From contig OY756962.1 in assembly GCA_963580455.1 (NCBI GenBank), positions 22,333,001-22,397,000 on the forward strand: DNA of 64,000 nt, in the 5' to 3' direction. Source of the DNA: Euonymus europaeus (lineage: Eukaryota; Streptophyta; Magnoliopsida; Celastrales; Celastraceae). The position numbers were made by a program, and so were the translations under genes. This document shows, in pieces, positions 34,014 through 51,474 of the stretch (position 1 is its first letter; the number at the start of each line of letters is the position of its first letter). Under the pieces are notes generated by a model that worked only from the letters and a program-made list of their open reading frames with translations, was not told the DNA's origin and made no database searches.

Positions 34014-34618
34014 GTTTCAATAGGAATGGCGTTGTATGGATTGTGTGTTTTACTTCATTGTCCTACTTCTCTCTGACTTAGAAGCACAGGAAAGTAGAGA
34101 CTTTTAAAAAGGATCCAGAACCTAAATCCGTGGAGAAGGAAATGGTGTCTTGTGAAAGTGGGATTAATTTTAAACTGTCTATATTTTAGTGCATTTTAGG
34201 GAATCTGCTCTGACAAAGGTGTTGTTGGTAGTGGCCTTCATTGATAATTTTTTTTATTTATTGATGAGATAGAAAGGGTCAGTTAATAAGAAATTTGTGT
34301 TATGGTAAAAAAAAAAAAAAGAAATTTGTGTCAGGCTGCCTGCCACTAAAGCTACCAACTTCAATGCCCTTTATTTTACAAACCCAAAAGTGATGAATGT
34401 AAAAGTCTAGCTTTCCTTTTTTTCATTAACCCTTTTTTGTGTTTTTTTCTTCTTTTGCTCAATACTCATAGTCCAAAACATAACACATTCATAATTTTTA
34501 AATAATAAAATAAAAAAAAAATTTACTTAAAATGCCCCTCCAATGGGATCTTGTAAAATTTTAGCAGAACCCTCCGCCTCCCTCACTTATTATTGGGAAG
34601 CGGTATTTTACCCCCCAA
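34014..34618. other. Intergenic stretch downstream of the F-box gene
   Basis: The stretch holds a poly-A run at about 34306-34320 and AT-rich sequence. No gene is seen. GGGAAGCGGTATTTTACCCC at 34595-34614 may be the outer end of the hairpin element that follows. Confidence 0.45.
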
Positions 34619-35210
34619 TTTTTTAATAATTTTATTGTCTCTTAACCGGTGTAGTATTATTATTTTATTAATAAAAATATATTTTTATCTAAATACCTAT
34701 TTATACCCTTATGGATTAGTATCTTTACTTCCTATCCATTTTTTCTGCATTTTTTCAATTATTACTGATTTTTTTTTGTATTCTACAATTTTTATTAACT
34801 TTATTTTTTTCTACTTAATTATGATCAAAACCATTATTTTTATTTTACTGAAATTATTGAAAAAATAAGAAAATACTCAGTAATAATTCAAAAATTGCAG
34901 AAAAAATTCAGTAAAAATCAAAAGTTCACGTACATAAAAAAATATTAGAATAAAATAATGATTTTGATATCATAATTAAGTAGGAAAAAAAGAAGTAAAG
35001 TTAATAAAAATAGTAAAATACAAACAAAAAAATCAGTAATAATTGAAACAGAAAAGGAAAAAAATGCAGGAGAAAGGGAAATGCAGAAAAAGGGATAGGG
35101 GGTATGGATACTAATCCATAAGGATATAATAGGTATTTAGATAAAAATATATTTTTATTAATAAAATAATTTTAATACACCGATTAAGAGACAATAAAAT
35201 TATTAAAATT
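34619..35210. mobile_element. Long AT-rich hairpin (foldback) element
   Basis: The left part (about 34619-34850) and right part (about 34955-35210) are near-complete inverted copies. For example TTTTATTGTCTCTTAACCGG on the left pairs with CCGATTAAGAGACAATAAAA on the right. Matching words continue inward through TACCTATT and ATGGATTAGTATC to AAGTTAATAAAAATA. This gives arms of about 230-250 bp around a loop of about 100 bp. Such structures are typical of MITE/foldback elements and are possible small-RNA precursors. A related arm occurs at 61900-62036. No target duplication could be fixed. Confidence 0.8.
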
Positions 35211-35514
35211 CGTGGATTTCTCTGTAAATGGGAGGAAGTGGGTTTTGTTCTGTCAACCAAGTTTGATGGGTTTGCCTGATTTTCCAAGAAGAAAAGGCAT
35301 AGAACTTTGACCAAGCATGGACTGAAAAAAAAAGAACAGTACTAAAGTAGTTGAAGCCCACTGCGACTTGGACCAAATTAATGCCTCGGAAGCCCAAAGA
35401 AATAGTAGTCGAAGCCCAATTTTATGAACATCCGCCAAATGGTCTCTTTTACATAACAATGCCAAGAATTAAAGGCGAGTCACATATGTTAGTTGCTCCA
35501 AATGAGGTTCATAA

Positions 35515-35638
35515 AATATTTGATAATCGAGGGTATAGATCGAAACGTTATTTATTCTCGATTAATATTAAATTGAAAAGTTTTGACTGTCTAGTGATCA
35601 AAAATAAAATATGACTTATCTTTCGATTATCAAATATT
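35515..35638. repeat. Short inverted repeat pair
   Basis: AATATTTGATAATCGA at 35515-35530 faces its exact reverse complement, TCGATTATCAAATATT, at 35623-35638. This outlines a 124-bp segment that may be a tiny MITE or a stem-loop. No gene lies inside. Confidence 0.7.
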
Positions 35639-37856
35639 ACATTAACTTGTTTCTCAAATGGGACGGAAAACATATTGAGTGATGCTAAATGACCCATGTA
35701 TTTGTAATCACTCAAGTTTGCATGGCATGACATGCTTTGTAACCATATAACATGACAAAATCGAAATTTTTAAAAATAAAAATATCTCATTTGGAATATC
35801 CATTGTACTATTCTTTTTCCTTAAATGAAATTTCAAAATACTTTTTTCTCTCAAAATACATATTAGATTTTGAAAAAAAAAAATATATATCCAGAATCAG
35901 CAAGTAAAGATCTTTCTAATAAGATCTATCATGGAATAGGTTTTATTCAGTCATTCTTAATTATATTGTTTTTAATTAAAAAAAATTATCAGGGATATAT
36001 GTATTTTAATTTATATTGACAATGAAATTTTACCATAAATTGACCATATATTTTGGATTCACTACTAAAACCAATTATATCTGAAGTGATGAACTCAATG
36101 CTTAGATTCACTAAACTCTAACAAGCTCAGAGAATAGATTCGCTACTAAAATCTAAAATGACCCAAGTATTAAAATCTATGATCCTAACTACTAAATTCT
36201 AACGGGCTCGGGTACCTTAAACCTTTGTATTCGAACTTCCAAAATTGGTGAAAATGAAACACGTAGATGTACATAAATGATATCTAATTTGATAAAATTT
36301 TAATTGTTATCACGTTGATTTCGTATAAGAATAAATTATAAATTTATAACTATAATTTTTTATAAGCACAAATATAAATTACTATTAAATTTTATTTCAA
36401 ATATAAATCAACAAAAAAAGTGTGGTAAATATTAAATAGAAAAGAAAAAGACAAATAAAAAAATTAAGTGTCACAAAATTTTCGACATTTGATCTTCAAA
36501 ATAAAATTTAAAAAATAATAAAAAAAAAAGAACAGCTCTACCATTGTATATAAGCTCTATTTTTTAGCTTTGCGTCCGAAAAGGTCGCAATGCAAGTTTT
36601 TAAACTTTTATGCATGCGTAAATCAAATTTTTTATTTTCAAAAGTCTTTTCCAACATGGTAAATTTTCATCACATAACATGTAGACTCGAATTAAGTTTG
36701 TCTATAAAAAAAATTTCCAAACATATTTAGAAAATAACGCAAAACAGAGGATGTTGATATCATTTACCCTAAAAAAACAAATAGTACAACGTGCTACGCA
36801 TTTTTAAAGGAAACAAAACAAACCTGTTTTTGTCTTGTAGAGTAATTTGGGATTCAGTGACGACTACAGTAGGTTAGATCTCCAACTTCCCCTTTAAAGT
36901 CAAGCCCCTCTATTTGCAAGTCCCAATCTCCTACCTATCTTTTTCTTTTCTTTCTGGTAAAACTACGATTCAATTTGATAGATGGATGGAGAGAATATGC
37001 CAAATTGTATACCAATGGAAAGTACACGTGCCAGTAGAGAAAAAAAGGAGAGGGCAGATTAAGTCTGAGGGGGTGGGTAGGAGGAAGTTGGTGGGGGTGG
37101 AAGTGAAAGGAAGTTAGGTGGGATGACTTGGGCGTCCCTCTACTTTCTATAGGTAAACCGACATGATAAGGAGAGTAGGAGACTTGCTTTTCTTCTATGG
37201 CAAAAGGGGCATATTTGTCTGAAGGAAGTCTTATACAGTAATTATCTAGGAAATTTATCTGGCCATGCTCTTGTATTGATTTGGCTCAATAATCAATGAT
37301 TTTTTTTAACCTATCTTGATATCATATAAGTTTGTACTTGAAATATTGAATATGATGTCAAAATCGTTCATAAAAGTTTACAAAGTGATGACGAATTAAG
37401 TTGGATTAAAGTTTAACGGATAGTCGCAAGGATATAGATTTTAGAGAAAATCAAACTTAAGACCCTTCAAATTCATATGATTCAGTCCCAAAGAGATTTA
37501 CTAGTGAGTTATCACTCAAGTGATCCTCAATAATCATGTTCTCATACAAGTATTTATGACTTTGTGCATAAATATTTTCCCAATTAAACTGGACTGTTTT
37601 GAAAATCACTATTAAAATCATTTAAAACGATCACTCTTATAACTGATCATAACTGTTACTTTAAAAACATCCAAAATCATTACTCAGTTTGGTAAACTGC
37701 GAATTTTAAAAGGCCATTGACCACCTAATTTACCAAAATATCACATTTTCTCTTAAAATCACAGAAATACCATTCCCCACCTACCACCACTCCAGCCGCA
37801 CTCGTACGAGTCTTTACCAGACCAGCCACCTCCTCTGTTTTTCATCGTCCCTGGCT
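35639..37856. other. Intergenic region upstream of the DAHP synthase gene
   Basis: This is AT-rich spacer without recognised genes. A purine-rich stretch lies near 37020-37110. The final 400 bases are presumably the DAHP synthase promoter. Confidence 0.5.
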
Positions 37857-37862
37857 TATAAA
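37857..37862 (+). promoter_or_regulatory. Probable TATA box of the DAHP synthase gene
   Basis: TATAAA lies 92 bp before the chosen ATG, in GGCTTATAAATTCG. It fits a transcription start near 37890 and a leader of about 60 bp. Confidence 0.45.
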
Positions 37863-37948
37863 TTCGTCGGGGAATCATTGTTTGTCTCTTCAGGCACCTC
37901 TCGAAGTCCTCTATCGATTTGTACAGAGTTTCAAAGGTACATGCAAAA

Positions 37949-42130
<4,182 letters not shown>

Positions 42131-43077
42131 AATAGCTGCCTGCAAAGTGCATGAATATGTTTGTTCTTTTTCCTTATAAGTTACTAATGTCCGTGTGAAT
42201 GTGTTACTCAAGTGCTGAGTTAAGTTATTGTTCTATGGATATACTTGAATATGCTAATGGTTTGAGACTCCGAAGATTCGGCGAAATAATAAAGCTTATT
42301 AGTTATTGATTATTTTGAGCATGTTAAGTGAGCATCTAATGAGCTGGTGGTGGAGTTGATAGACTTCTACTAGTGAATTGGTTGGAATCTTCTAATCCAT
42401 CGAGATTAGGACGAATCTAGTAATCATTTGTTGGTTATGTTAGAAAATTGAAAATGTTCCACATATTTCGGAGATTACCACAACCCACATGTTCATTTCA
42501 GGGGCTGCGGCCCTTCGATACAACAGCAAGCTCATCAAAGCAATCCTGGTAGCTGTGAATTGCTTATTAATGCCTATTTGTCAAATAGGAGGTCCACTAC
42601 TTCTCAGGCTTTACTACATCCATGGTGGTAAAAGTAAGTGGCTCAATGCCTGATTACTTATCTTGGTTCCCCATCTTTATCCTCTCGATTGCAATCTCTT
42701 ATGAAAGAGCTCGAGCCACCGGTTGAAGCTGGGGAGTTTTAGTCACAAAATGCCTAGTTGAAGCTAGTGCCATATTGAGATTTATCCTTGGTCTTGGTAG
42801 CTATCTTTACTCCTTCGGCTTATTCCTGTTTCAGTTTCTTCTCTTCTTGGTTCAACCCAACTGGCCTTCACAGCAATTTTCGCTTATTTGGTTGTGAAAC
42901 ATGAATTACCACAATCCTGTTCTATATATTATCCAACCATCCACTAAAATGCTCATCCTAAAATAACAACCATTAACAGGAGGTACAATGAATTGCAAGA
43001 TAAGGATTACAATGTCTTCATCGACAATGAAATAAGCAGAAAACTACGAGGAATATTACAATTTATTCACACACTTC
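42131..43077. other. Convergent 3' intergenic region
   Basis: This lies between the ends of the DAHP synthase and SnRK2 genes, which converge. It should contain both 3' UTRs. No other gene is seen. Confidence 0.5.
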
Positions 43078-45862
43078 TCATAACGGACACACGAAATCAC
43101 CACTTGTTTCAATATCATCAAGATCAGCAGCATCGGCATCCAAGTCGTCCAGGTCCATACTGCCTCCAGTGAAGTTCCCACCAAATTTGTTCACCTCAAC
43201 AAGTTTCCTTGCCTCTTGGACTATAGATTGTACTTCTTCCATGCTTTGGGATGGGTTATTTACATCACGGCTCTGCCAGCTCCCTCCTTCCATCAATTCT
43301 ATAGGCAATTGCTTTAAGTACCACGGGTGGTTTTTTATTTCTGCAATCGTTATTCTCTGCAAACCAACCAAGTTTAGGTTCCTCACAGCAGACTTTAATG
43401 TACTAGAAATACTAAGAAGGATTGAAATATTTAAGACGGGAGAAAAATATTGCATCAAGCTCGGGTTTAATCTATGCTCACAACACATGATTAGTTGTTC
43501 CTTGCTGCATTCAATTTTCACACTGAAAAGATGAAGATTTGAGGGCAGATTTGCATTGACTTTAAAGGTCTGTTTGGCAAACTAATACGTAAGTGTTGAA
43601 TTATTATACTAGTTTTTCAAAAAAAAATCCAATCTTTTACTTTTGTTATTCATCAGGAAGAATTTAAAAATCTATAAATTGTTAATTCATACCAAAATAA
43701 AAAAAATACCTTCGCAGGACTTGCCACAAATATTTGGGATATAAGATGTTTACACTCCACAGAAACTCGAACAAAATATGGAAATGAGTAGTGAGCACTG
43801 AGAATCCGCTGCATTGACCAACAAATTTAAACAAGATCAATAATACTTCAATCTTATTTAATTTAGAAGTTTAATTCATCAGTTTCTTCACACTCACCAC
43901 AATTGTCTTTTTGAAATTTTTTGGATCAGCAGGATCTTCAAAGGGATACGCCCCGACCAGCATTACATATAGGGTCACACCTCAGGACCAAACATCCGCA
44001 ATCTATATGAGAGGATAATACATAAAACAAAATTAACATGAAAGAAAGAGCTTTAACTAGGCATGAATAAGGAATTTACCTTTCCATCATATTCTTTCTT
44101 CGATAGGACCTCAGGTGCAATGTAGGCTGGCGTTCCTACAGTAGATTTTGGTTGGGAATGCAAGACAGATGACTGCAAAAATCACTAAAAAGACATCATC
44201 ACTTATTAATTATCAAGCTTGTTTCCCAAACATTATCCTGTCGCAAAAATGGCTACCTTTGAGTATCCAAAATCGCATATCTTGACACGTGGGGTTGTGC
44301 TTCCATCTAGGAGTGTATTCTCAAGCTTAAGATCTCTATGACAAATTTGCTGCACAACAGAGATCTCCTTGAGCATGTGTTAAAGAGCACAAGAAACGAA
44401 GTAGAAAATTCAAGGAGACAGGTCCCAAGAAAAATGTTGAACAGGAGGGACAAAGTTCATACCATCGAATGACAATAACTGACTCCTGAAACCAGCTGTT
44501 GAAAGAAAAACCTAGCCTGAAAAAATACAAAATGACAACAAACTTAGTTTCTAACCTCTCAAAATAACTTTTTCAGCGGTCTTATGGCCTAGTGACATTC
44601 TTCTGGTGCAAAATCTGGGTTCAGTCAAACTTAACAAGTAAAAAAAAAAAAAATCCAAAAGTTAATAAAAATTAATCCATTAAGCTGATACCGAATATAT
44701 ATATATATATTGATGCTGAAAAAAAACTTTTCATGTGCCATGGAAAATTCTGTATGGCGTGTATCAAGAATAAATTATTTTTCAATTACCTCATCTTCAC
44801 AAAATCTACCAGCATTGCAGATTCTCTCAAAGAGTTCTCCTCCAGCAGCATACTCCATTACTATACCTAAATGAGTGGGCGTCAACAAAACCTGCAACCA
44901 TGACATCTCATATTAAGCACTCCTGAGCCAAGCGTTGGGTACTGTTCAAGAAAGTTAAGCTCAATAGTTTACTCCAGACAACACAGAGAAACACTTTGAG
45001 CTTCAGGGACCATAATCATACATCCCAGGTGTATTTTGCCTGGTTTACTAAAACACAATGGAAGATCTCGAGTGTAGTCTTGAAGTTCCCATATGATTCT
45101 CCCCAAGTGAAGCAAATGACAGATAAAGCTCATTTGCAATATGCTATATGTCATCTATCATCAATCATCTAATGTATAACTCCAAAATTAGCTTTTACGC
45201 TGCAACATCTGATGAAATTGTTTCCACATTAGTGGCCGTAAATAAGCTGCATTGAGAAACTTTTCAATTCAAGATGTCAAAAAAAATTCTTTGAAAATAC
45301 TCCTAATGAGACCCAAAAACATAATAATTAAAGAAAATAAGGTAAGCTCCTATGCATATGCAGTTCAATACATAAGATATTGATCCACCTCTGAAAAATT
45401 CCGCCTGTTCCCCCAAAAACAAGTAATCCTTAAAAGTTAAAACCTCAAAGTTGTATTTATCAACAAAATTAAAAAGACTTAGGACTATTACAAACAGCCA
45501 TGATTGGAAACCAAAGATAAATAAGCAATTTCCGAATAACAACTTATGCAAACACAGACCTCTTTGAATCTGACTATATTGGGATGCTTCAATGATCGAT
45601 GGTTCATGATTTCCCTTTGCACATGCTCATCTATCTGAAAAAGGCAAAACCAAAAATGCAATTTTAGTTTAATTTGCTTTGCTCATAAAACCAAACCCAA
45701 AAGGAAAGAGAATACGAATGGGAAGAAGGAGAAGAAGCAGACCTTTTGTCCTCTCTCAATAAACTTCACAGCGAATAGCTCTCCGGTCCATTTATCTCTA
45801 ACAAGCTTCGCCACCCCAAAATTCCCAGCCCCGATATCCTTCACAATCTCATAACGCTCCAT
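43078..45862 (-). CDS. SnRK2: SnRK2 protein kinase (SnRK2.7/2.8 type) with an in-frame TGA
   Basis: This is a Ser/Thr kinase of the osmotic-stress/ABA-linked SnRK2 family. Nine phase-0 exons can be read from 45862 down: 45862-45743, 45634-45560, 44891-44790, 44516-44463, 44349-44257, 44172-44080, 44002-43898, 43808-43710 and 43356-43078. They total 340 codons. Motifs are the glycine loop GAGNFGV (11-17), K33, HRDLKLEN (121-128), DFG (143-145), the activation loop with [12 protein letters not shown] to 169, and an acidic C-terminus ending [13 protein letters not shown], which resembles subgroup II. Codon 186, right after DVWS, is TGA (43982-43984), where family members have Cys. Everything after it is still clean coding sequence with intact splice sites. 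Read literally, the product would be 185 aa, without subdomains X-XI. It is a nonsense allele, a very young pseudogene, or a base error. Confidence 0.9.
43982..43984 (-). other. Premature TGA in SnRK2 exon 7
   Basis: The minus strand reads GATGTTTGGTCCTGAGGTGT, coding D-V-W-S-stop-G-V. The conserved motif has Cys (TGC/TGT) in place of the stop, one base different. Confidence 0.85.
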
Positions 45863-47066
45863 TCCCGTCTCACAACCAATTCAAACAAATTAGGCAGGAA
45901 CCGAAACCTCACCAGAACGAACAAGAATCAAGGGTTTTCATGTTTTTGGGAGAAGAGTTTGCGTGCTTTACAAGTAATCGTCATCAGCCGCCGTCTCTGA
46001 CTAGTACATGTGGAAATAATGGCGGAGGTTGGATTTGGTGATCGTTGAAGACAACGAATTCATTTCCCAATGACTGACAAAGTTAGCCCAACTTGGTTCT
46101 TCTACATACACGACAAATTTTTGGCCCCGTAAGATTCGCTTCCGTTCGGTTGTTGTGGGCCGATTGTAGGCCCATCCTTTTCCGAGTCCAAAAGTTTACT
46201 GGGCTTGGTCCACTTTGGCCCAAGTTCATCTCCCACCCCAATGGTCAATTGTTTCAGGCTTTCAGCTACTTTTATGTGATAGTGATTTGGTGTTATCTCT
46301 TACAACCATGGTTCGCCGACCCACATTGAAAACGTGAAGGCGTTATCTACATCCACCTTTTCTTACGTTTTGAAATGGGTTTGGCAGGCTGTAAAAGTGC
46401 GATACCCGGCTGGAGTGGATGGAGTCACACGCCTCTATAGTTAGGGGTGGTAAAATTCAGTCGATCAAGATGACCGATTTATCATATCTGGATAAAATAA
46501 AATTTGAACCCGAGTTATATGTTTGAAATTTGAATCCAAAAATTTTGTGTTAGGTCCAAACCTAAAAAATAAAAAAATTTGTTTTATTTAGTTGTCCAAA
46601 CTCTAATCCTTATTGGATTATTGTTCGATATACTTGTCTGAATTCTCTGAGTATGATCAAATAAATACATTTGAAAATATAAACCAATTTTGATTTTGAC
46701 ATGCAATATCTCATAAACACTCTATGTCGTTTGACTTGAATAGAACAGGACTTGAATTTTTGCTATCTTCAGTATAAAACTTGATGGGCAACAAGCCTAT
46801 GCAATGTTAGTTGTAAATCCCAAGTACATGTACATAAAAGGATATTATCCATTTTAGATTATCTACTTCTCGTGGTTACATCGTGTTCGCGAGACTTTAT
46901 TCTTCCGGTGTTGTCTCACTTGATGATACTTAGGATCAGGATTATGTGTGGTAGAGATTCAGAATTCAATAGAGATCACATGGTTTGGGCATCCCAAACC
47001 AAGGTGTGACTTGACAATATTAAGTTTTATGGTGGTGGTTGAGTTATTAAGTGGCGAGAAGACTTA
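45863..47066. other. Intergenic region upstream of SnRK2
   Basis: The first 120 bases are probably the SnRK2 5' leader. GGGCCGAT and TGGGCCAA-like words (about 46150-46220, plus or minus strand) lie nearby and may be promoter elements. No gene is recognised. Confidence 0.4.
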
Positions 47067-47758
47067 GGGTCCGTTTGTTATCCAATTGTATTTCACAGCT
47101 TAAAGCTGTGCAAAATGCTGTGCTTTTAGCTGTCAAAAATGCTGTGTAAAAAGTTGTGGGGCCCACAGCTTTAAGCTGTGTAAAATGTTGTGGGGTGTTT
47201 GGTTCACTTTTTTTACATTAACTTTTTGTTATGATATTTTATATGAAATGAAAAAAAGGGCATTATAATAAAAGAGTAATAATATTGAATAAAAAGTTTT
47301 AATTAGACACATACCTAGAGTTCTTATATGACATTTTAGAAATATTTGTAACACACAATAATTTTATAAAGACTGAACCCAGAACCTTGACTCCTTGTCA
47401 TAAAAGCAAACCCAGAATTTTTTCACAAAACTAAAGTGCTAAAATTGACACAGACAATATGTCAAACACAAAGCATGTTCTTACTAGTGAAGCATGAAAC
47501 CTTCAGCATCAAGAGCTGGAAAGAATGCCAAGCCAAGGTTTCAGATATGGGCATAGGATCTTCTTCAACATGGGCAAAATTGCCTTGAACAAAAATAGAA
47601 GCTAGAAACGCAATGAAACGCTGATTTATATCAGCGTCTCGTTTTGGACCGCGTTTAAACGGTCCAAAACGCAATTTTTATGAATCCGTTTGCTATGCAC
47701 CACCTTTTTGATGGATCCCATAGCTTTAAGCTGTGGGAAACCCATACCAAACGGACTC
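47067..47758. mobile_element. Tourist-like MITE (PIF/Harbinger type)
   Basis: Terminal inverted repeats GGGTCCGTTTG (left) and CAAACGGACTC (right, one mismatch) enclose 692 bp. They are flanked by TTA on both sides (47064-47066 and 47759-47761), the target duplication of PIF/Harbinger elements. Subterminal inverted words (GCTTTAAGCTGTG) recur at both ends. The internal part (47462-47674, minus) has a 70-codon frame of unknown origin that may be captured DNA or chance. Confidence 0.8.
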
Positions 47759-48374
47759 TTAATATTCTAAATCTCACGTCACACCAGAAAAGAAAAAGTG
47801 AAATGTAGGATATAAGTCCAAACTTGAAACAATTTTCTTTTACTCACACTAATATTAACTGATGTTGAGTAAGCTGATCCAAATCGAATAAAATGTCACT
47901 ACTCACTAGTGTGGAGTTAGAGTCTCCTTATATTTGTTTTTTTATACATTCATCCAAGTCTAGTCGAACAACGGAACAAGTGTTGACATTCATCGGCATT
48001 TGCATCAATCTTTATCAACTTTTCAAAGCAATTTGGACCTCCAGCTGTACAAGGCTGAGTAAGCCCAGAATCCAAGCCCATTAAAACTTAAAAGGCCTGA
48101 TTTGCTTGAGAGCTGATCAGCTTTTTTCAATTTCAAACTTTTTTACCTTTTATCAAAACAAAAAACCTGTGTTTGCCAGTTGTCGGTACCCTGCCCTTTA
48201 CTTGCCCCCAAAAGACCCCAACAGATCGGGCGGTCCACATTCCATCCCCAAAATCCCTCTCCTTCTATAACGCAATCATCGCCCACTCCCTCCACCAGCA
48301 CCCCCAAAATTAGCACTTCGTCCTAGTTTTCTCTTCTATGTGAAAAACGACCAGTCCTTGTCCCTCAGATCTAT

Positions 48375-48394
48375 TCTCTCTCTCTCTCTCTCTT
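48375..48394. repeat. CT microsatellite in the 14-3-3 leader
   Basis: A pure CT run lies about 30 bp before the ATG. Pyrimidine tracts are common in plant leaders and may affect expression. A TATA-like TCTATAAC lies near 48265. Confidence 0.75.
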
Positions 48395-48422
48395 TCAATC
48401 TTCGACTCTTCACATTTTAGCA

Positions 48423-49856
<1,434 letters not shown>

Positions 49857-50579
49857 TGCAAACTCAATCAACTGCGAGTTAGGGACTTCTCCTTAATATG
49901 TTTTTAATGGGAGAAGGTGTTTGTTTGCTGATTTATCTACTATTTTTAGCCATTCTTGTTTGGTTATGAATCTGTAAATGTTTTGAGCTTTTTTTTAGTT
50001 TGTTTTAACAATTTGTGTGTTTCTGAATGAAGCCTTTCTTCTTCATATCCAAGCGCTTGTATTGGCGTTGAATTTCTCTAATTCAGTTTACTTGGTCCTT
50101 TGCCTTTTTTTTTGGTATCTCTTGCCGCCTCCATACATCTTTTTCTTGTGTTCGTCTTTGTTACTTGGAATTTTAGCATTTTACAGTGCACTCAAATACC
50201 TGGGTGGTAACACTCAAGATTAATGGGCCAATCTATTATTGACCTTGTTCTCTCATTGCCTGCTCTGTTCTGCATTAATGGTGCGTGTGTAAAGCCATTT
50301 CTCAGATTCTACATCCAGAAAGTATCATATGGTTGTTTTTTATTTCACTTATCGTAGTGATATTTGTAACTCGTTTAGGTCCACCGAGACAACCTCAGCA
50401 TAAGTGCGCCTAGACCAACAATACGCCAATATTTTCTTGTTTGCTGGAGATCAGTAAGCAGTGGCAGGAAGTGAAGAGGCACATTGTCATCCATAGTCAG
50501 AGTGAACAATATGCTGTCAAACATGATAATGTAACCTTTGACATATTGTATAAGAATCTCCTCTAGGACATTATCACTT
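49857..50579. other. 3' region of the 14-3-3 gene and spacer
   Basis: The first 200-300 bases are the probable 3' UTR. No further gene is seen. Confidence 0.5.
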
Positions 50580-51469
50580 TGATGATGCAGGAATTAGCCC
50601 ATGGACCTTCCATACATCACGGATCGAGGCCTGTCCTGGATAATGAGCTTGGTGGTAGTTGGTGTCGGCCGCCATAACAGGTTAAGGGGTTCGAGCCATA
50701 GCGCCAACACCCTGGATAATTCCTTGGGCCGGCATGTCCATGGAGGTTGGGGCCTAGCCCAGGACAGGCCTCGATCCGTGATGTATGGAAGGTCCATGGG
50801 CTAATTCCTGCATCATCAAAAAGGCACCTTTTTGGGTTGGAGGCGTGACATGGCATCACCTAAGCCCAACCACACAGCCCATCAGGCTTGGCCACATGGG
50901 CTACCTTCATGGACATGCCGGCCCAAGGAATTATCCAGGGTGTTGGCGCTATGGCTCGAACCCCTTAACCTGTTATGGCGGCCGACACCCACTACCACCA
51001 AGCTCATTGAGGTTGGTGGTAGTTGGTGTCGGCCGCCATAACAGGTTAAGGGGTTCGAGCCATAGCGCCAACACCCTGGATAATTCCTTGGGCCGGCATG
51101 TCCATGGAGGTTGGGGCCTAGCCCAGGACAGGCCTCGATCCGTGATGTATGGAAGGCCCATGGGCTAATTCCTGCATCATCAAAAAGGCACCTTTTGGAT
51201 TGGAGGCCTGACATGGCAAGCCTGAGCCCAACCTCACAGCCCATCAGGCTTGGCCGCATGGGCTACCTCCATGGACATGCCGGCCCAAGGAATTATCCAG
51301 GGTGTTGGCGCTATGGCTCGAACCCCGTAACCTGTTATGGCGGCCGACACCCACTACCACCAAGCTCAATTTCCTTGGGCCGGCATGTCCATGGAGGTTG
51401 GGGCCTAGCCCAGGACAGGCCTCGACCCGTGATGTATGGAAGGCCCATGGGCTAATTCCTGCATCATCA
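50580..51469. mobile_element. GC-rich nested-palindrome repeat with 5-bp target duplication
   Basis: The block begins TGATGATGCAGGAATTAGCC and ends with its reverse complement, GGCTAATTCCTGCATCATCA. CACTT flanks both sides (50575-50579, 51470-51474). Inside, a module of about 100 bp alternates in orientation: forward at about 50645-50754, reverse at 50904-51003, forward at 51012-51115, reverse at 51269-51366, then a forward stub at 51370-51400. The outer arms recur internally at about 50755-50818 and 51116-51180. The module holds GGTTCGAGCC (50688-50697), matching a Pol III B-box, with an A-box-like TGGTGGTAGTTGG about 25 bp before it. Base composition is far richer in GC than its surroundings. 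Long open frames here are palindrome artefacts. Confidence 0.75.
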
Positions 51470-51474
51470 CACTT

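Noticed and set aside
43982..43984. TGA as a selenocysteine codon in SnRK2
   Set aside because: Land plants lack the selenocysteine system, and the family has ordinary Cys here. Nonsense mutation or a base error is simpler.
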